Of a DNA stretch of 64,000 bases, positions 11,800-23,589 are shown one piece after another. Numbering within the stretch: position 1 is the stretch's first letter; the number at the start of each line of letters is the position of its first letter. The notes below the pieces were generated by a model. That model did no database searches, was not told the origin of the DNA, and saw only the letters and a program-made list of their open reading frames with translations. The position numbers and the translations under genes are program-made. Source of the stretch: Cephalotus follicularis (taxonomy: Eukaryota > Streptophyta > Magnoliopsida > Oxalidales > Cephalotaceae); assembly GCA_001972305.1 (NCBI GenBank), contig BDDD01000902.1, forward strand, positions 62,001-126,000. Reading direction: 5' to 3'.

Positions 11800-14700
11800 T
11801 GTAACGTCTCAAAACATAGCATTTATTACATCATATTGATATAGAGTATGAATAAAATGATAAATGATTATACATATGAATATTGATAGAGTGGGGTATT
11901 TTCAATACCTATATGGATTGATTCTGTGTTTGTTTACAGTATTGACAGTGCATAGGGGTAGATATTAGTTGAAAAACTATATAAAGAACTGAAACTCACT
12001 TAAACATTTCATTTTTCACTTCCCTCCTCTCTCTTCCCGTTTCTCTCCCTTCTCTCTACCAAAAATGCCTCAAATAATTATCAAACCAACTGTTTGAACA
12101 AGAAATCAAAGGGGTTTTTAGTATAATTGATCAAGGACTTGATTGAAACAAGATTGAAGCTTCATTGACCAAGAACTTGAGTCTTTCTCCGATTTCTCAA
12201 CCTAGAGGCCAAGAACAAGCTTCAATTTTTGGTAGAAACATTATCTACCTAAATATGCTATTGATTAAACATATATGCACATGTATAAACTATTTTTATG
12301 GATTTAAATTGATTGAATTGAATGTTAGAGAGTTAGGTATAAAATGGGGGTTTTAGACCTAGATTGATAAAGAATGGTTTTAAATGATTGAAACTGGTTT
12401 AAAAAACATAGAAATGGTTAATAAGACTTGTATTGAATTAAAAATCGAAATGATTTGAAGAAAGGTTGAAATTGCAAAGTTTCGGAACTTAGAACCCTAA
12501 GTTCTACCGTGCTAAGCAACGATGCCCAGATCGTAAGCGTCACCGCTTAGGCTTTGTTTTAAAATGGAAATTGTTTACAAATTGTCAGCGTTGCCTTTCT
12601 TTGGCAACGCTTGACTAAGCGACGATGTTTAACTTTTAAGCGTCATTGCTTAGCCCAATTTCAGAGTGAAAGTTTCTGTTTGCTCTAGCCGACGACGCCG
12701 AGCTTGATCAACGATGCTTAGCACAAAGCGTCATCGCCTAAGCTCAGAGTGCCGCTGCTTAATGGCTGCAGTTTTTATAAAATGTTTTCAAAACATGTTT
12801 TTGAAATGGTTTTCTCAAGGGTCCTTTTCTAGGCTCGTGAAAAGTTATAACTGAGTTTCTTCCAAGGTTTTAAAGATGTATAGCAGGGGTAAAAGGAGAG
12901 TCTATAGTAAGTGTTTAGTCAAATTTTGTGACTAACCTTAGAGATGTTTGCCACCTTTGGGAGGTTAGTTGTCTCTTCCTAGAGCTGAGTACCATCCTGA
13001 AAAGGTGGGTTTTTAGACTCACTTTAGCAACTATCAATGAAATGACAGATGACTGTTTGTCTGATCCTTGAGTTATGTGCCACATTCGAGGGAATTTGGA
13101 CTTTAGTATAACCCTAGAGCTATGTGCCACCTTTGGGAGGGTTTATACTTATGCGTATAGAGAAACTCTGTAACTAACCTTAGAGTTGTGTGCCACAATC
13201 AGGAGGTTATATGTCCTTGTCCTAAAGCTGTGTGCCACCTTTGGAGGACTTGAGACTTACGTCGAGCTACTGAATGTTATTGATTAATATGACTTAACTT
13301 GTATGGATCTGTAACTAGTTGAGCACCCATAGGTCTACCCATTGGATACTAGTTCTAGTTGGATCTATCATCTATGATAGGCAACTGGATGTTCTGAACC
13401 TAGACCTGCATGCCATCCTCGAAATGTGGGTTTGGACTTATTGATTGTTGGTTAACCACTTATGTATGCTACTATAGGACAGTGTATATAACTGGCTAAC
13501 AACCCAACTATCTGATAGATGTATGGAAGAGATTGTATGATTAGATTAACGATCTATATATATGCTGGTATGGGATGGTTATATATATGAATTCGTTAAC
13601 CACAATTGTTCACACATACTGTCATGATATGCATTGGTACCTACGATATCTGTTCATATCATTAGCATGGGGATGTGTTTCTGCGAGGCCTTTGGGCTAA
13701 CCTTCAAGCACAGATGGATCAGGGGCTAGTGGCAGTAATCATGGACAGGAAGATCCGTGATAGCATAGATGTACAGAGCATGGATGCAATGATATTGTTG
13801 ACTCATGGGTTTTATGTTTTATTGTATAAGTATTGAGCTGTAAGAAATTGTAAAAAATGATGTGGATTTTGTATGGACTGTAAGGTATGGCATTAATGTT
13901 TGAGAATGTTTAATGGATATACGCACATGTAGTAAAGTTTTAAAGTATTTAAGGTTTTTCACTGGGATTTAGACCTAGATTGATAAAAAAAAAATGGTTT
14001 TAAATGACATAGAAATGGTTAACAGGACTTTTATTGAACTGAAAATTGAAAGAATTTAAAGAAAGATTAAAATTTCAAAGTTTTGGAACTTAGAACCCTA
14101 ATTTCTACCATGCTAAGAGACGATGCCCAGCCCGTGAGCGTTGTCGCTTAGGCTTTGTTTTAAAATGGAAATCGTTTACAAACTGTCAGCGCTTTGCCTT
14201 TCTTTGACAGCGCCTTACTAAGTGACGACTCTTAGCTTTTAAGCATCGTCGCTTAGCCCAATTTCAGAGTATTCAAAAGTTTCTGTCTGCTCTGGCCGAC
14301 GACAACTAGCTTGACCGACGACGCTTAGCGTAAAGCGTCGCCGCCTAAGCTCAGGCCATTGCCGCTTAAAGGGTGCAGTTTTTATAAAATGTTTTCAAAG
14401 CGTGTTTTCGAATGGGTTTTTTCACGGGTCATTTTCTAAGCTTGTGTAAAGTTATAGCTGAGTTTCTTCCCAGGTTTTAAAGAAGGTATAGCAAGGGTAA
14501 AGGGAGAATCTATAGTAAGTGTTTGATCGACCTTCGTGACTAACCTTAGAGCTGTGTGCCACCTTCAGGAGGTTAGTTGTCTCTTCCTAGAGTTGAGTGT
14601 TATCCTAAAAATGTGGGATTTGAGATTCACATCAGCTACTATTAATGAAACGATAGACGATTGTTTGTCTAATTCTTGAGTTGTGTGTCACCTTCGTGGG

Positions 14701-15634
14701 GATTTAAGCTTTAGTATAACCCTAGAGCTATGTGCCACCTTTGGGAGATTAGATGTCTTCGTCCTACAGCTATGTGCCACCTTTGGGGACTTGAAACTTA
14801 CGTCGAGCTACTGAGTGTTGTTGAATGATATGACTTGAATTGTATGGATTTGTAACTAGTTGAGTACCCATAGGTCTACCTATTGGCAGTTAGTTCTAGT
14901 TTGACCTATCATCTATAGTAGGCAACTAGATGTTCTGAACCTAGAGTTATGTGCCATCCTGAAAAGGTGGGTTTGGACTTACGGATATTGATTGTTCGGT
15001 TAACGATTTATATATGTTGGTATGGGACAATGTATTTATCTGGCTAACCACCCGACTGTCTGATAGATGTATGGATAAGAGTGTATGATTAAGTTAACGG
15101 TCTATATATATGCTGGTATGCAACGATTATATATATGGATTCGTTAACCACAATTGTTCACGCATACTGCAATGACGTGCATTGATACCCACAATATATG
15201 TTCATATCATTAATATAGGGTTGTGTTTCTACGAGGCCTTTGGCTGACCCATCATTCGGGATAGGGCACCGTTTATGTATTCAGGCACAGATGGATCAGG
15301 GGCTAATGGCAGTAGTCATGGACAGGAAGATTATTGATAGCATAGATGTACGGAGCATGAATGCAAGGATATTGTTGACTCATGGGTTTTATGTTTTATT
15401 GTATAAGTATTGAACTGTAAGGAATTGTGAGAGATGATATGGATTTGTATGGACTATAATGTATAGCATTAATGTTTAAGAATATTGAATGGATGTACGC
15501 ACATGTAATAAAGTTTTAAAGTATTAACGGTTTTTCGCTTCATAGAGTAGGCTTTAACTAGTACCCAACTTATAGATTAAGTGATTGATCAGATGTTAAT
15601 GATGTCTCGAAACCCCCCACGGATTTGGGCTGTT
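11800..15634 (+). mobile_element. Solo LTR, family B copy 2, internally duplicated (3.8 kb)
   Basis: It starts TGTAACGTCTC and ends near ATTTGGGCTGTT. ATAAT is present at 11795-11799 and again at 15635-15639, consistent with a target duplication, although the last bases of the LTR are eroded. A TATA box lies at about 11979-11986. It is longer than copy 1 because a segment of about 1.6 kb is repeated in tandem: 12345-13965 and 13966-15540 align along their length. Each copy holds the GCGTC palindromes and the GTGCCACC repeats. Two overlapping insertions could give the same picture. Confidence 0.75.
12345..15540. repeat. Tandem duplication of about 1.6 kb
   Basis: The segment beginning GGTTTTAGACCTAGATTGAT at about 12348 recurs, diverged, at about 13970 (GGATTTAGACCTAGATTGAT). 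Both run through the same order of landmarks: GCGTC palindromes, GTGCCACC units, the GTTAACCA region and a CACAGATGGATCAGGGGCTA motif (about 13710 and 15290). Confidence 0.8.
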
Positions 15635-15639
15635 ATAAT

Positions 15640-16257
15640 GATCTCCCAAGGTTTAAGAGAGATAGATAAGAAACATTATCTTCTTCTTAATAGTTAAGAG
15701 AAAAAGCTATCATATAAGGGGACTAGCATCTTTCAAGGTGTTGGTCGAATCTATCTCCCTTTACCTTTCCTTGGATCTTCAAGCTCTTCACTTGGTGTGT
15801 GCTTGTTAGAGACAGCATATACTTTACTGCGATTGATCCTTAAAGTTGATAGGTAAAAATTGGTAGAGTCATTTTCATAGCTTGCCATTTGTAAGTTTTC
15901 TTGGCACTTGGCTTGTTTAAAGCTTTGATAACCTGCTTCCCCATTTAATGAACAAATGAGATCTTAGACTTGGGATTGGCTTTATTGTTTGTTTGTTTAT
16001 TCCATATTTTACAAGCTTTAATGGTTATTTAGGAGTTAAATGCCATGCTAGGTCAATCTCAACAACTTTCTCATGATGCCCTTCGAATGGTTGTCAATGA
16101 CCTCATCAACATACATAAGGAGAGAGACCAGATTTTTTGAGGTTGAGAGAAAGAATAAAGATGTATTTTGTGGAGTTGTTTTGATAACCCGTTCATTGGG
16201 ATCTTTAACAAGGAGTGACCAATTTGTTTTTAACAAGGATCTACTTCATTTGTAGGG

Positions 16258-16299
<42 letters not shown>

Positions 16300-17667
16300 T
16301 TTTGTGAAATGAGGGTAAGGATGTAAGTTTGGGTATTTATATAAGATTATTTTGGGTAAGTTAAAACTTGTAACAAACTATCTCACGGTATTAGCGTCCA
16401 GGGAGTTATTTTTGTAACATTTGAAAATAGATGAGCTAAAGTATTAACGTGTTTAAACATCGGGAGAGTTTTTGCAATATACTTGAAAGATGGTTGGTTT
16501 GTATATTTTTTGTTGACAGGTTTGCCCCTACTCCACTGTTTATGATAGAGCTATAGTGAAAAGTAAATGAGTAAAGTAGCATAATTTGATTTGATAATTT
16601 AGAGGTAATAAAGACTTCATGAATAGCTCGATCCATCATCCATCCGGATCATTTTCTAGTCAAATCAGGAAACATAAAACCTAAACCCACCCATCACGGG
16701 TTTGTATTCATCTAGAAATCACTTCATTAAAATGTATTTTTTTTCTAATTCGTATATAAAATTAATGTAATCACTAAATTTAAACATTAAAACAATGTAA
16801 TTTAAAAAAACATTAAACATCGAAATTATAATAAAAATAAAACGTTAAACTAAAATCATTTAACATTCAACTAATAAGTTCTAATATTTTATCATTCAAT
16901 AAATATTGCATACTATAAATTAAAGTAGATATATTCCAAATGAGTACTAAATCCCACTAATCATCGATATGGTATAAAAAGTGAATATATAATGCGATTA
17001 GTGATTTCTTTTCAACAAAATAAAAAACAAACAAATAAACAAAAATCTTTGAAGCATATTGAATATTGATAAACTAGATCGCTCACACCAAATAATAATG
17101 AATTAATGATATAACTAAGGAAGACAAAAAAAAATCGGATAAAACAATGAGAAATATTCATATATGACATGAAGTTTGGTTTCAATACTGATTTTTTTTT
17201 TCAAAATCTTGTGTAAGTTAACTTGTCTTTGTATTAGATCAAAATTTCCAAAAAAAAAATATCATTGAGAGTTCAAGAATGTAAAAAAAGTTGAGAGATA
17301 TGTATTAAACATAAGTGTATTGTAGTAGACAATAAAACCCTTTCTTTATTTGTGTGAATTTGCGTTAAAATCCTCCCTAATTCTATTTAATGGATTAATC
17401 CATTTTTCTTCCTTAGGCGATTTATTTTTTAAAAGATGACCCACATGTTAAACCGACCTAAAATTTTTGAATCATTAATTTTAGGTCAGGTCGTCAAAAT
17501 CCTTCATTATGACATTATTAAGCTGGATTTGGATCAAGTCGACGAGTCATGCTCAAATTTGCCATTTCTATTTGGAAAAACTTCTAGCACTCATAATGAT
17601 AGGTACCTCTACATATATATTTTTTGATATATCAACTATTTTTTCTTATCTCATGAAAAAAAACATA
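15640..17667. other. Non-coding, AT-rich; LTR tail and a GA microsatellite
   Basis: The first about 200 bases may be the right part of the LTR-like sequence interrupted at 11799. A perfect (GA)n tract lies at about 16261-16294. The short open frames on either strand around 16050-16255 have no feature I recognise. The rest, to 17667, is AT-rich with no visible gene. Confidence 0.6.
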
Positions 17668-17672
17668 ATTGG

Positions 17673-18097
17673 TGTTGATACAGAAAATTATTACTCAATA
17701 GTCCTCCGGCATGCGGAGGGTTTATTTGTTGGGAAGAGACGGTGATATTCCGAAGAGTGTTCGAAGTCCCAGAAGGTTTACTCCCGGGGACCCTCCGATG
17801 CTAAAGTCAGTGTTTGACAGAGAAGAAGAGTGTATATCTGAGAGAGAAACTGACCAACCCTAGTATATTCTGTGTAGAGAGTATTTATAGTTTTCTTGAT
17901 CGTAACTGCTTGCATCATGGTAGAGTTATTGGTCTCTAGAAAACTGTCCGATTTACAGGGCCGTTTCATTATCTCTTCTTTTTCCTTATCTCATTATCTT
18001 TGTCATTATGACTATGATCTCCGCAAATGAAAGAGTTCGGTTAAGTGGTTCGACACGTGTCAGTGCGTCAGTAATATAATAATTTTTTTCTATATCA
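17673..18097 (-). mobile_element. Solo LTR related to the Tat element
   Basis: It starts TGTTGATACAG and ends CTATATCA on the plus strand. It is flanked by ATTGG (17668-17672) and ACTGG (18098-18102), a 5-bp target duplication with one mismatch. The block CCCGGGGACCCTCCGATGCT followed by AAGTCAGTG matches the LTRs at 44787 and 58679. A TATA-like TATTTATAG lies at about 17881-17889; by comparison with the pol orientation of the large element, the sense strand is minus. Confidence 0.72.
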
Positions 18098-18102
18098 ACT
18101 GG

Positions 18103-19016
18103 CATCTTTGATTAATGAACGTGATAAAAAATATATGAAAAATGTACTATATCATTCTATACTACGATAATATTATACTTTTTTTTTATTATTGATATAG
18201 ATTCTGATAATGCATATATTCGTGTCACTTTATATGACCATTTTGTGAAAACGATGCCCATGTGATGTTTGATTGCATAGAAGATTTTTTTTTTTTTTTT
18301 TTGTTTTAACTTCAAATGAAAGGGCTTTCTTTGTCAATAACGCTTGTTTTATTTATTTATTTTTTAAAGACAACTATTTTTTTTAATGGAAGTAAACACA
18401 TAATTGATCAAAGCCTTTGATAATCTTATAATATAATCTGACGTGGTATTCTATTTTTCTTTCTTGGATGGTAAAATTTTGTTAAAAATGTCTTGAGATA
18501 GCACTAGAAGCTTCACAAGTGAAATTTTGCTCAGCTTTAGCCAAGAGACCTCGTTCGAGTACTTCAATGTTATTCCTATTTTGTCTAGAAAGTAATGAAG
18601 ACTTTGGTCTGTAACTTGAACTCACGTCAATTTGAGTAAACTCTATTGGCCTTAAACATGTTGTAAACTTAGAAATGTCAACGTGGAGTCTCGTTCTTAT
18701 TATTAATATTGCATAAGTGTTGATGATAAATGATGCTCACAAGAAGATTTGATTCATTTAATCATAGCTAAGTTAGTTATACTCTTCAAAAAAACAAACT
18801 ATGATTATAGAAAAAGAAAAAGTAACTTGGCAAGACCAAAATTACCCCTATGCACATGCTTCACATGACAAATCTTAAAACTTTGGACTAAACTTTTGAT
18901 TTGCTTCACCACATGTGTCTGCTGTGACTCCCTCAAAGTAGGAGAGATTCCAATTGAGCAGCATCTATTGCTGTTTTCAATATATTTTGACACTTTTTAA
19001 TTACTGAAATTCAAAT
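18103..19016. other. AT-rich intergenic DNA
   Basis: No gene or repeat boundary was recognised. Several T-runs and short open frames are present. None has a coding signature. Confidence 0.6.
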
Positions 19017-19021
19017 AAACT

Positions 19022-19613
19022 TGATTGGAGAAAATTCTTTTTTTAAGCATAATGACACGTGCCTCAAGGAAAGGACGACTGGTGTCATTCCAGGGCCTGA
19101 GCACAAGGTCTGCCACCATATCAAAAGAGGGAAAAAGCCACCTAATCAGACTGGCACGCCACCACAACCACCTAATCAGACTGACACGCCACCACAGCCA
19201 TCTAACCCACAGACTGGCACACCATCACATCAAAGAGGGAAAAAGCCACCCAATCCAGCAGAGATCAGGGGAGATGCCAGAACTCCTGACTCATTTCCCT
19301 TATGGGCAACCACCAACTCTTGATTAGACGCTCAACAGTCACCTTGGAGGTCTATAAATACCAGTTTTACAGTCAATACAAAGGTCAGCCACTTTAGTAC
19401 CCAAAAGAACACAATACTCTCTGTGCAATCACTAACTTGAGCGTCAGAGTGTCCCCGGGAGAACAACCTCCTAGACCTTCTACCCTTGTCTTTTACTTGT
19501 GCAGGGATCATCCATAACCAAACACTCTTTCTCGGACTGATTTCAGCGTTTCTCAAAACAAATCAAGCCCTTACTCATGAGGTACTATTGAAGAAAGGAT
19601 TTATGCATCAGCA
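19022..19613 (+). repeat. 5' LTR of the small element
   Basis: Pairs with 22406-22995 at high similarity. Starts TGATTGGAG and ends GCATCAGCA. TATA box TATAAATA at 19353-19360. Confidence 0.9.
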
Positions 19614-19871
19614 GATTGAAAGCAACTGGGATCTACGGTCCAGATTCGTTCCCAGGGTCTTTAAATATCCCTTCTCCCTTTGGGGGTCCTCTTTACGATT
19701 TCACAAACCCTAACAGCACTAGATTTCTTGAATCCCTTGCTCTTCCAACCTTCAAACTTCGTCTCCTTCTTCGCTCAAGAACACAGGTGAACTCAGTTTT
19801 CATTTACCATTTACTTGTCAAAGTTTCCCATGTCCACTTCGTCTTCCTCTCTCTCTGAAAACACCATGGCC

Positions 19872-22057
19872 AGGACCAAGCAGACCAAGAGACTTGTCAG
19901 GCGCCCTGAAGTGGTCACCCGGGCGTCCACGGGGGTCACTGTAGCTGCTCGTCCCCTCAACATGGAGGTGGAAATAGAGGCTTCCACCACTGGGAACCCC
20001 AACGTTGAGGCTACGGGGGCCGGAGTTCAAGTTTTCTGGTCTATTTCGACGAGACTACCATGCGCCCACATAAACTGGCTCAATTGGTCAAGGAGTTCTC
20101 TATTCCCGGTGGCCTGGACTTGGAGATCCCTGCTAACCCCAGGTCAGTCACTGTGAACCAACCCGGGCACTTTGTGGTGTTCCAAGATGCTTTGGAGCAT
20201 GGGTTGAGACTTCCGCTACCGTCGTTCGCCTTTACCGTCCTCGGGCATTACTGGGTTCATCCGTCGATGCTGCAAGCTCAATCCTGAGGGTTCATCTTTG
20301 GATTCCTCGTACACTGTCTTGAAGCGGACGCAGTGCCCACACCTGGGCTGTTCAAGGAATTCCACACAATGGTTCCCTCCCCAAAGAAACGTGGCTTTCA
20401 CTTTAAGTCACGCGTGGGTCGCCCCAAGTTGCTGGCGGAGAACACCAAGACAGTCAAGCGCTGGAGGGAAAAATATTTCCTGGTCAAGAACCTTCCCGAC
20501 TTCATCCCATGTCCTTGGACAGATACACTGGATACCGGGCTTCTGAACCAGAGGTCGTTTCTGACCAGGAAAGAGACCGCCGACTTGAGAAGGCTTTCGG
20601 CCCTTGCACCCGAGGATGTGCTCAAGGTGGTGTCCGAGGACCGCCTGCGGCGACATGGGCTCAGCATGTCCCTAGGCCATAGAGCCAGGCTAGAGCTAGA
20701 GTGGGAGGAGGTGCCTATGGGGATCTGGAGAGAGAGGGACCATGGTGGACATGGTGGAGCTGCTTCCTCGGCGACCACACAAGGGGAGAGCCGTACTAAG
20801 CTTTCTCTGGGACAACTTTTCTCTTTAAGTTTGTATATAACTTTTTGGTGTTTCACTAACTGCTTCTTCTCTTGTCTGTGCAGAGATGACATGCCAAGAT
20901 TCAGCCATGGACCTGATCAGGGCTGGCCGTGAACAGGCCTGTGCTGCCGACCCAGGGGTGCATATGAGAGATGACGAGAAGAGGCAGAGGGCCTTGGAGA
21001 AGTTCCGGAGGGCCGCAGAGAGGAGGGCATCCAGACAGGCTGATGCTAGGGCCAGGCTTGATGAGCTGCCCCGAGTACTATCCGAGAAGGCCAAGGAGGC
21101 CAGGGCTGCAGAGGCCAGGGTTGAGGAGGCCAGGGCTGCAGAGGCCCGGGAGGCCAGGGCTGCGGAGGCCAGGGAAGCCAGGGTTGGAGAGGCCCGAGAG
21201 GCCAGGGCTGCGGAGGCCAGGGCTGCAGAGGCCCGGGCTGCCGAAGAGGCCCGTGCTGCTGAAGAGGCCCGAGCTGCTGAAGAGGCCCGAGCTGCTGAAG
21301 CCAGGGAAACCATGACTGACGCTGAGCTCGCCCGTCCGTCAAAAAGGCAATGGAAGGAGAAAGGGAAGGCTCCCCAGAACGAATCCATCGAGGGGCACCT
21401 CTGTGACCCCAACCATCCTTACCCTGCTGCGGAGCTCGCACAAGTGAGGAATATCCTAAGAGAGTTTGGTCGAGCTGGCGTTTGTCTGAAGACGCCCGGG
21501 GTCGCCATGGAGCTGGGCAGAGTAGGCACGTTCCCCTATGAACTGGGGCTAAGGGAGGAGTGGTCGACAGGGCAGCTCTGGACCAACCTCTTCCAGTGCT
21601 GCCAGTGGGTAAGCACACTTACATTGACTTTCTTTTTTTGAACTTTTTCTAGTTCTAAACCGTCATTGTTGTTTTCTTTTTTTCTCAGGCCATGGTCAAT
21701 GCACATCTTCTGATGGACAGGACTGACCGAGAGACCAACTTGAACGAGCAGCTTGGGACTGAGAATGCTGAGCTGAACAGGTCTCTGGCCGTGGCCCGCG
21801 CTCAGCTGGATGAAGTTTTGGGTGCCCAGGAGGGCTTGGCGACCGAGAAGGACAAAGCGGTGGAGGAGGCCAGGAGGGAGATGGGGCTCAAGATTGTTGC
21901 CATGGAGCGGATAGTTGAGCTTGAGGGCAGGCTGGAGGCTCTATACAACCAGTTAACCAGGTCCCAAGAGCTTGGGGATGCCAGGGTCAAAGCCGTTGTA
22001 GAGAGGGCAGTCATGGATTTCAAGGCGTCAACTGAGTTCCGAGATGCCATGGATTAG
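19872..22057 (+). pseudogene. Element-borne gag-like accessory protein (gypsy-type transposon family), three exons
   Basis: A plant retroelement accessory protein of the 'putative gypsy type transposon' kind (similar to Pfam Transposase_28), followed by a coiled coil. Its role is unknown. Exon 1 (from about 19872, or an ATG at 19830) starts MARTKQTKRLV and reads through FVVFQDALEHGLRLPLPSF to a WREKYFLVKNL region. It is broken by a frameshift near 20035 and by a TGA at 20285-20287, where the paralogue at 46203 has TGG. An intron with GT..CAG ends lies at about 20825-20882. Exon 2 (about 20883-21608) encodes the alanine/glutamate/arginine coiled coil. A second intron (GTAAGC...TTTCTCAG, 21609-21689) leads to exon 3, which ends at 22057 after a further coiled-coil segment. 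The intron positions match the paralogue at 45782-48186. Confidence 0.75.
21080..21310 (+). repeat. GAGGCCAGGGCTGCG minisatellite encoding an EARAAEARA coiled coil
   Basis: About 15 diverged copies of a 12-15 bp unit encode alternating EARAAEA and AEEARAAEE. Long open frames on the other strand here (for example 20825-21412 minus and 21046-21618 minus) are caused by this repeat. The paralogous gene has a shorter version at about 46925-47030. Confidence 0.85.
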
Positions 22058-22405
22058 GAGCGGCAAGTGAAAGGTTATGCGCGGGCATCGAAGCGTCAGG
22101 CGTTCAAAATTCATAATTTATGGCGCAATGATGGATATTAATTAAGGGGGCACGACACAAAATGACATCTGTCACTCCCCATCTTGTCAACAACTGGCAT
22201 GGGTTATAAGGGTGGGCCCGCATAAGGCTTGGGTCAAGATCGTCTACAAAGAGTAAGGCCCCTCTTGAGGCCCCACAAGCCTGCTTCTCCTCTTCCTCTG
22301 GTCAGCCCAGGACGAGTCCTTCCTTGGAGTACTGCCCGGGTTCCTGCTCTCAACTCTGCTCCTCCTCCTCTGCCAAGGCCAGAGGAGAAGGACCAGGGGG
22401 GCATA

Positions 22406-22995
22406 TGATATGGGAAAATTCCTTTTTTAAGCATAAGGACACGTGCCTCAAGGAAAGAACAACATGTGTCATTCCAGGGCCTGGGCACGTGGCCTGCCAC
22501 CACATCAAAAGAGGGAAAAAGCCACCTACTCAAACTGGCATGCCACCACAGCCACATAATCAGACTGACACGCCACCACAGCCACCTAACCCACATACTG
22601 CACACCATCACATCAAAGAGGGAAAAGGCCACCAAATCCGGCGGAGATCAGGGGAAATGCAGGACTCCTGACACATTTCCCTTAGGGGCAACCACCAACT
22701 CCTGATTAGACTCTCAACAGTCACCTTGAAGGTCTATAAATATCAGTTTTACAGTCAATACAAAGGTCAGCCACTTTAGCACCCAAAAGAACACAATACT
22801 CTCTGTGCAATCACTAACTTGAGCGTCGGAGTGTCCCCGGGAGAACAACCTCCTGGACCTTCTAGCCTTGTCTTTTACTTGTGCAGGGATCATCCATAAC
22901 CAAACACTCTTTCTCGGACTGATTCCAGCGTTTCTCAAAACAAATCAAGCCCTTATTCGTGCGGTACTGTTGAAGAAAGGATTTATGCATCAACA
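22406..22995 (+). repeat. 3' LTR of the small element
   Basis: Starts TGATATGGGAAAATTCC and ends GCATCAACA. It matches 19022-19613 along its length and follows a polypurine tract at about 22392-22405. Confidence 0.9.
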
Positions 22996-23589
22996 AAACT
23001 AATATAAAATTCATATACAAAAGTGATTTAATATAGATATTAACGTAAACTACATATTTAATGTTTAAAAGAATAGCAAAAAGTTATTGTTAACATTTAG
23101 AAATAATAGCAAGATGTATAAGAAAGTTCCTTGGAAAAAAAATAGATATAAGAAAATGAATCAAACGAAAATAGACCACCAATTTATATACGTGAAAGGA
23201 GTCATAATTAATATCTAAGATCTTTAGTAAGTGTAAGTGTAAGGCCAAGACCTTGTGATGTACACAGATTAATTTCATAAGTTATACGTAAAACTCATAA
23301 TAAATATATCGATGTATACTTTATCAAAATGCTGGATCGTTATTTATAGCTTAGATCAAAGTTTAGGTGTATGATCATATTTTATATGTTATTATTTATT
23401 GAATTTATGATTTATATATCATAAATCTAGTCATTGAATTATATATATATGTTTGAAAAAGTGAATATTTTGTTATGGTATATAAGTTATATATATTTTA
23501 TTTTAATTATCGAACATAATGATCATATTTCATCAATTCAACTATTAGATTAGATGTTCTACTTATATAAAGTATGCATGTCAATCTAA
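22996..23589. other. AT-rich intergenic DNA
   Basis: Between the target duplication of the small element and the gypsy remnant. No gene is visible. Confidence 0.6.

Larger units (their letters stand above)
19022..22995 (+). mobile_element. Small non-autonomous LTR element carrying only an accessory gene
   Basis: Two direct LTRs of about 590 bp (19022-19613 and 22406-22995) flank an interior of 2.8 kb. A perfect target duplication AAACT lies at 19017-19021 and 22996-23000. A polypurine tract (CCAGGGGGGCATA) directly precedes the right LTR, which fixes plus orientation. The interior has no protease, reverse transcriptase or integrase. It carries one multi-exon gene in sense (19872-22057) that is homologous to the antisense accessory gene of the 14-kb Tat element at 44787-59129. 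Mobilisation would need enzymes from another element. Confidence 0.9.

Noticed and set aside
16048-16255. Short frames resembling a copia YVDD region (LLMYVDEVI) or an unknown protein
   Set aside because: The flanking residues do not fit reverse transcriptase and neither strand shows a family I recognise.
20398-20892. Minus-strand open frame of 164 codons
   Set aside because: Antisense shadow of the accessory gene, whose sense strand has a conserved paralogue.
20825-21618. Minus-strand alanine- and proline-rich open frames
   Set aside because: By-products of the GAGGCCAGGGCTGCG minisatellite; the sense strand encodes the coiled coil shared with the paralogue.
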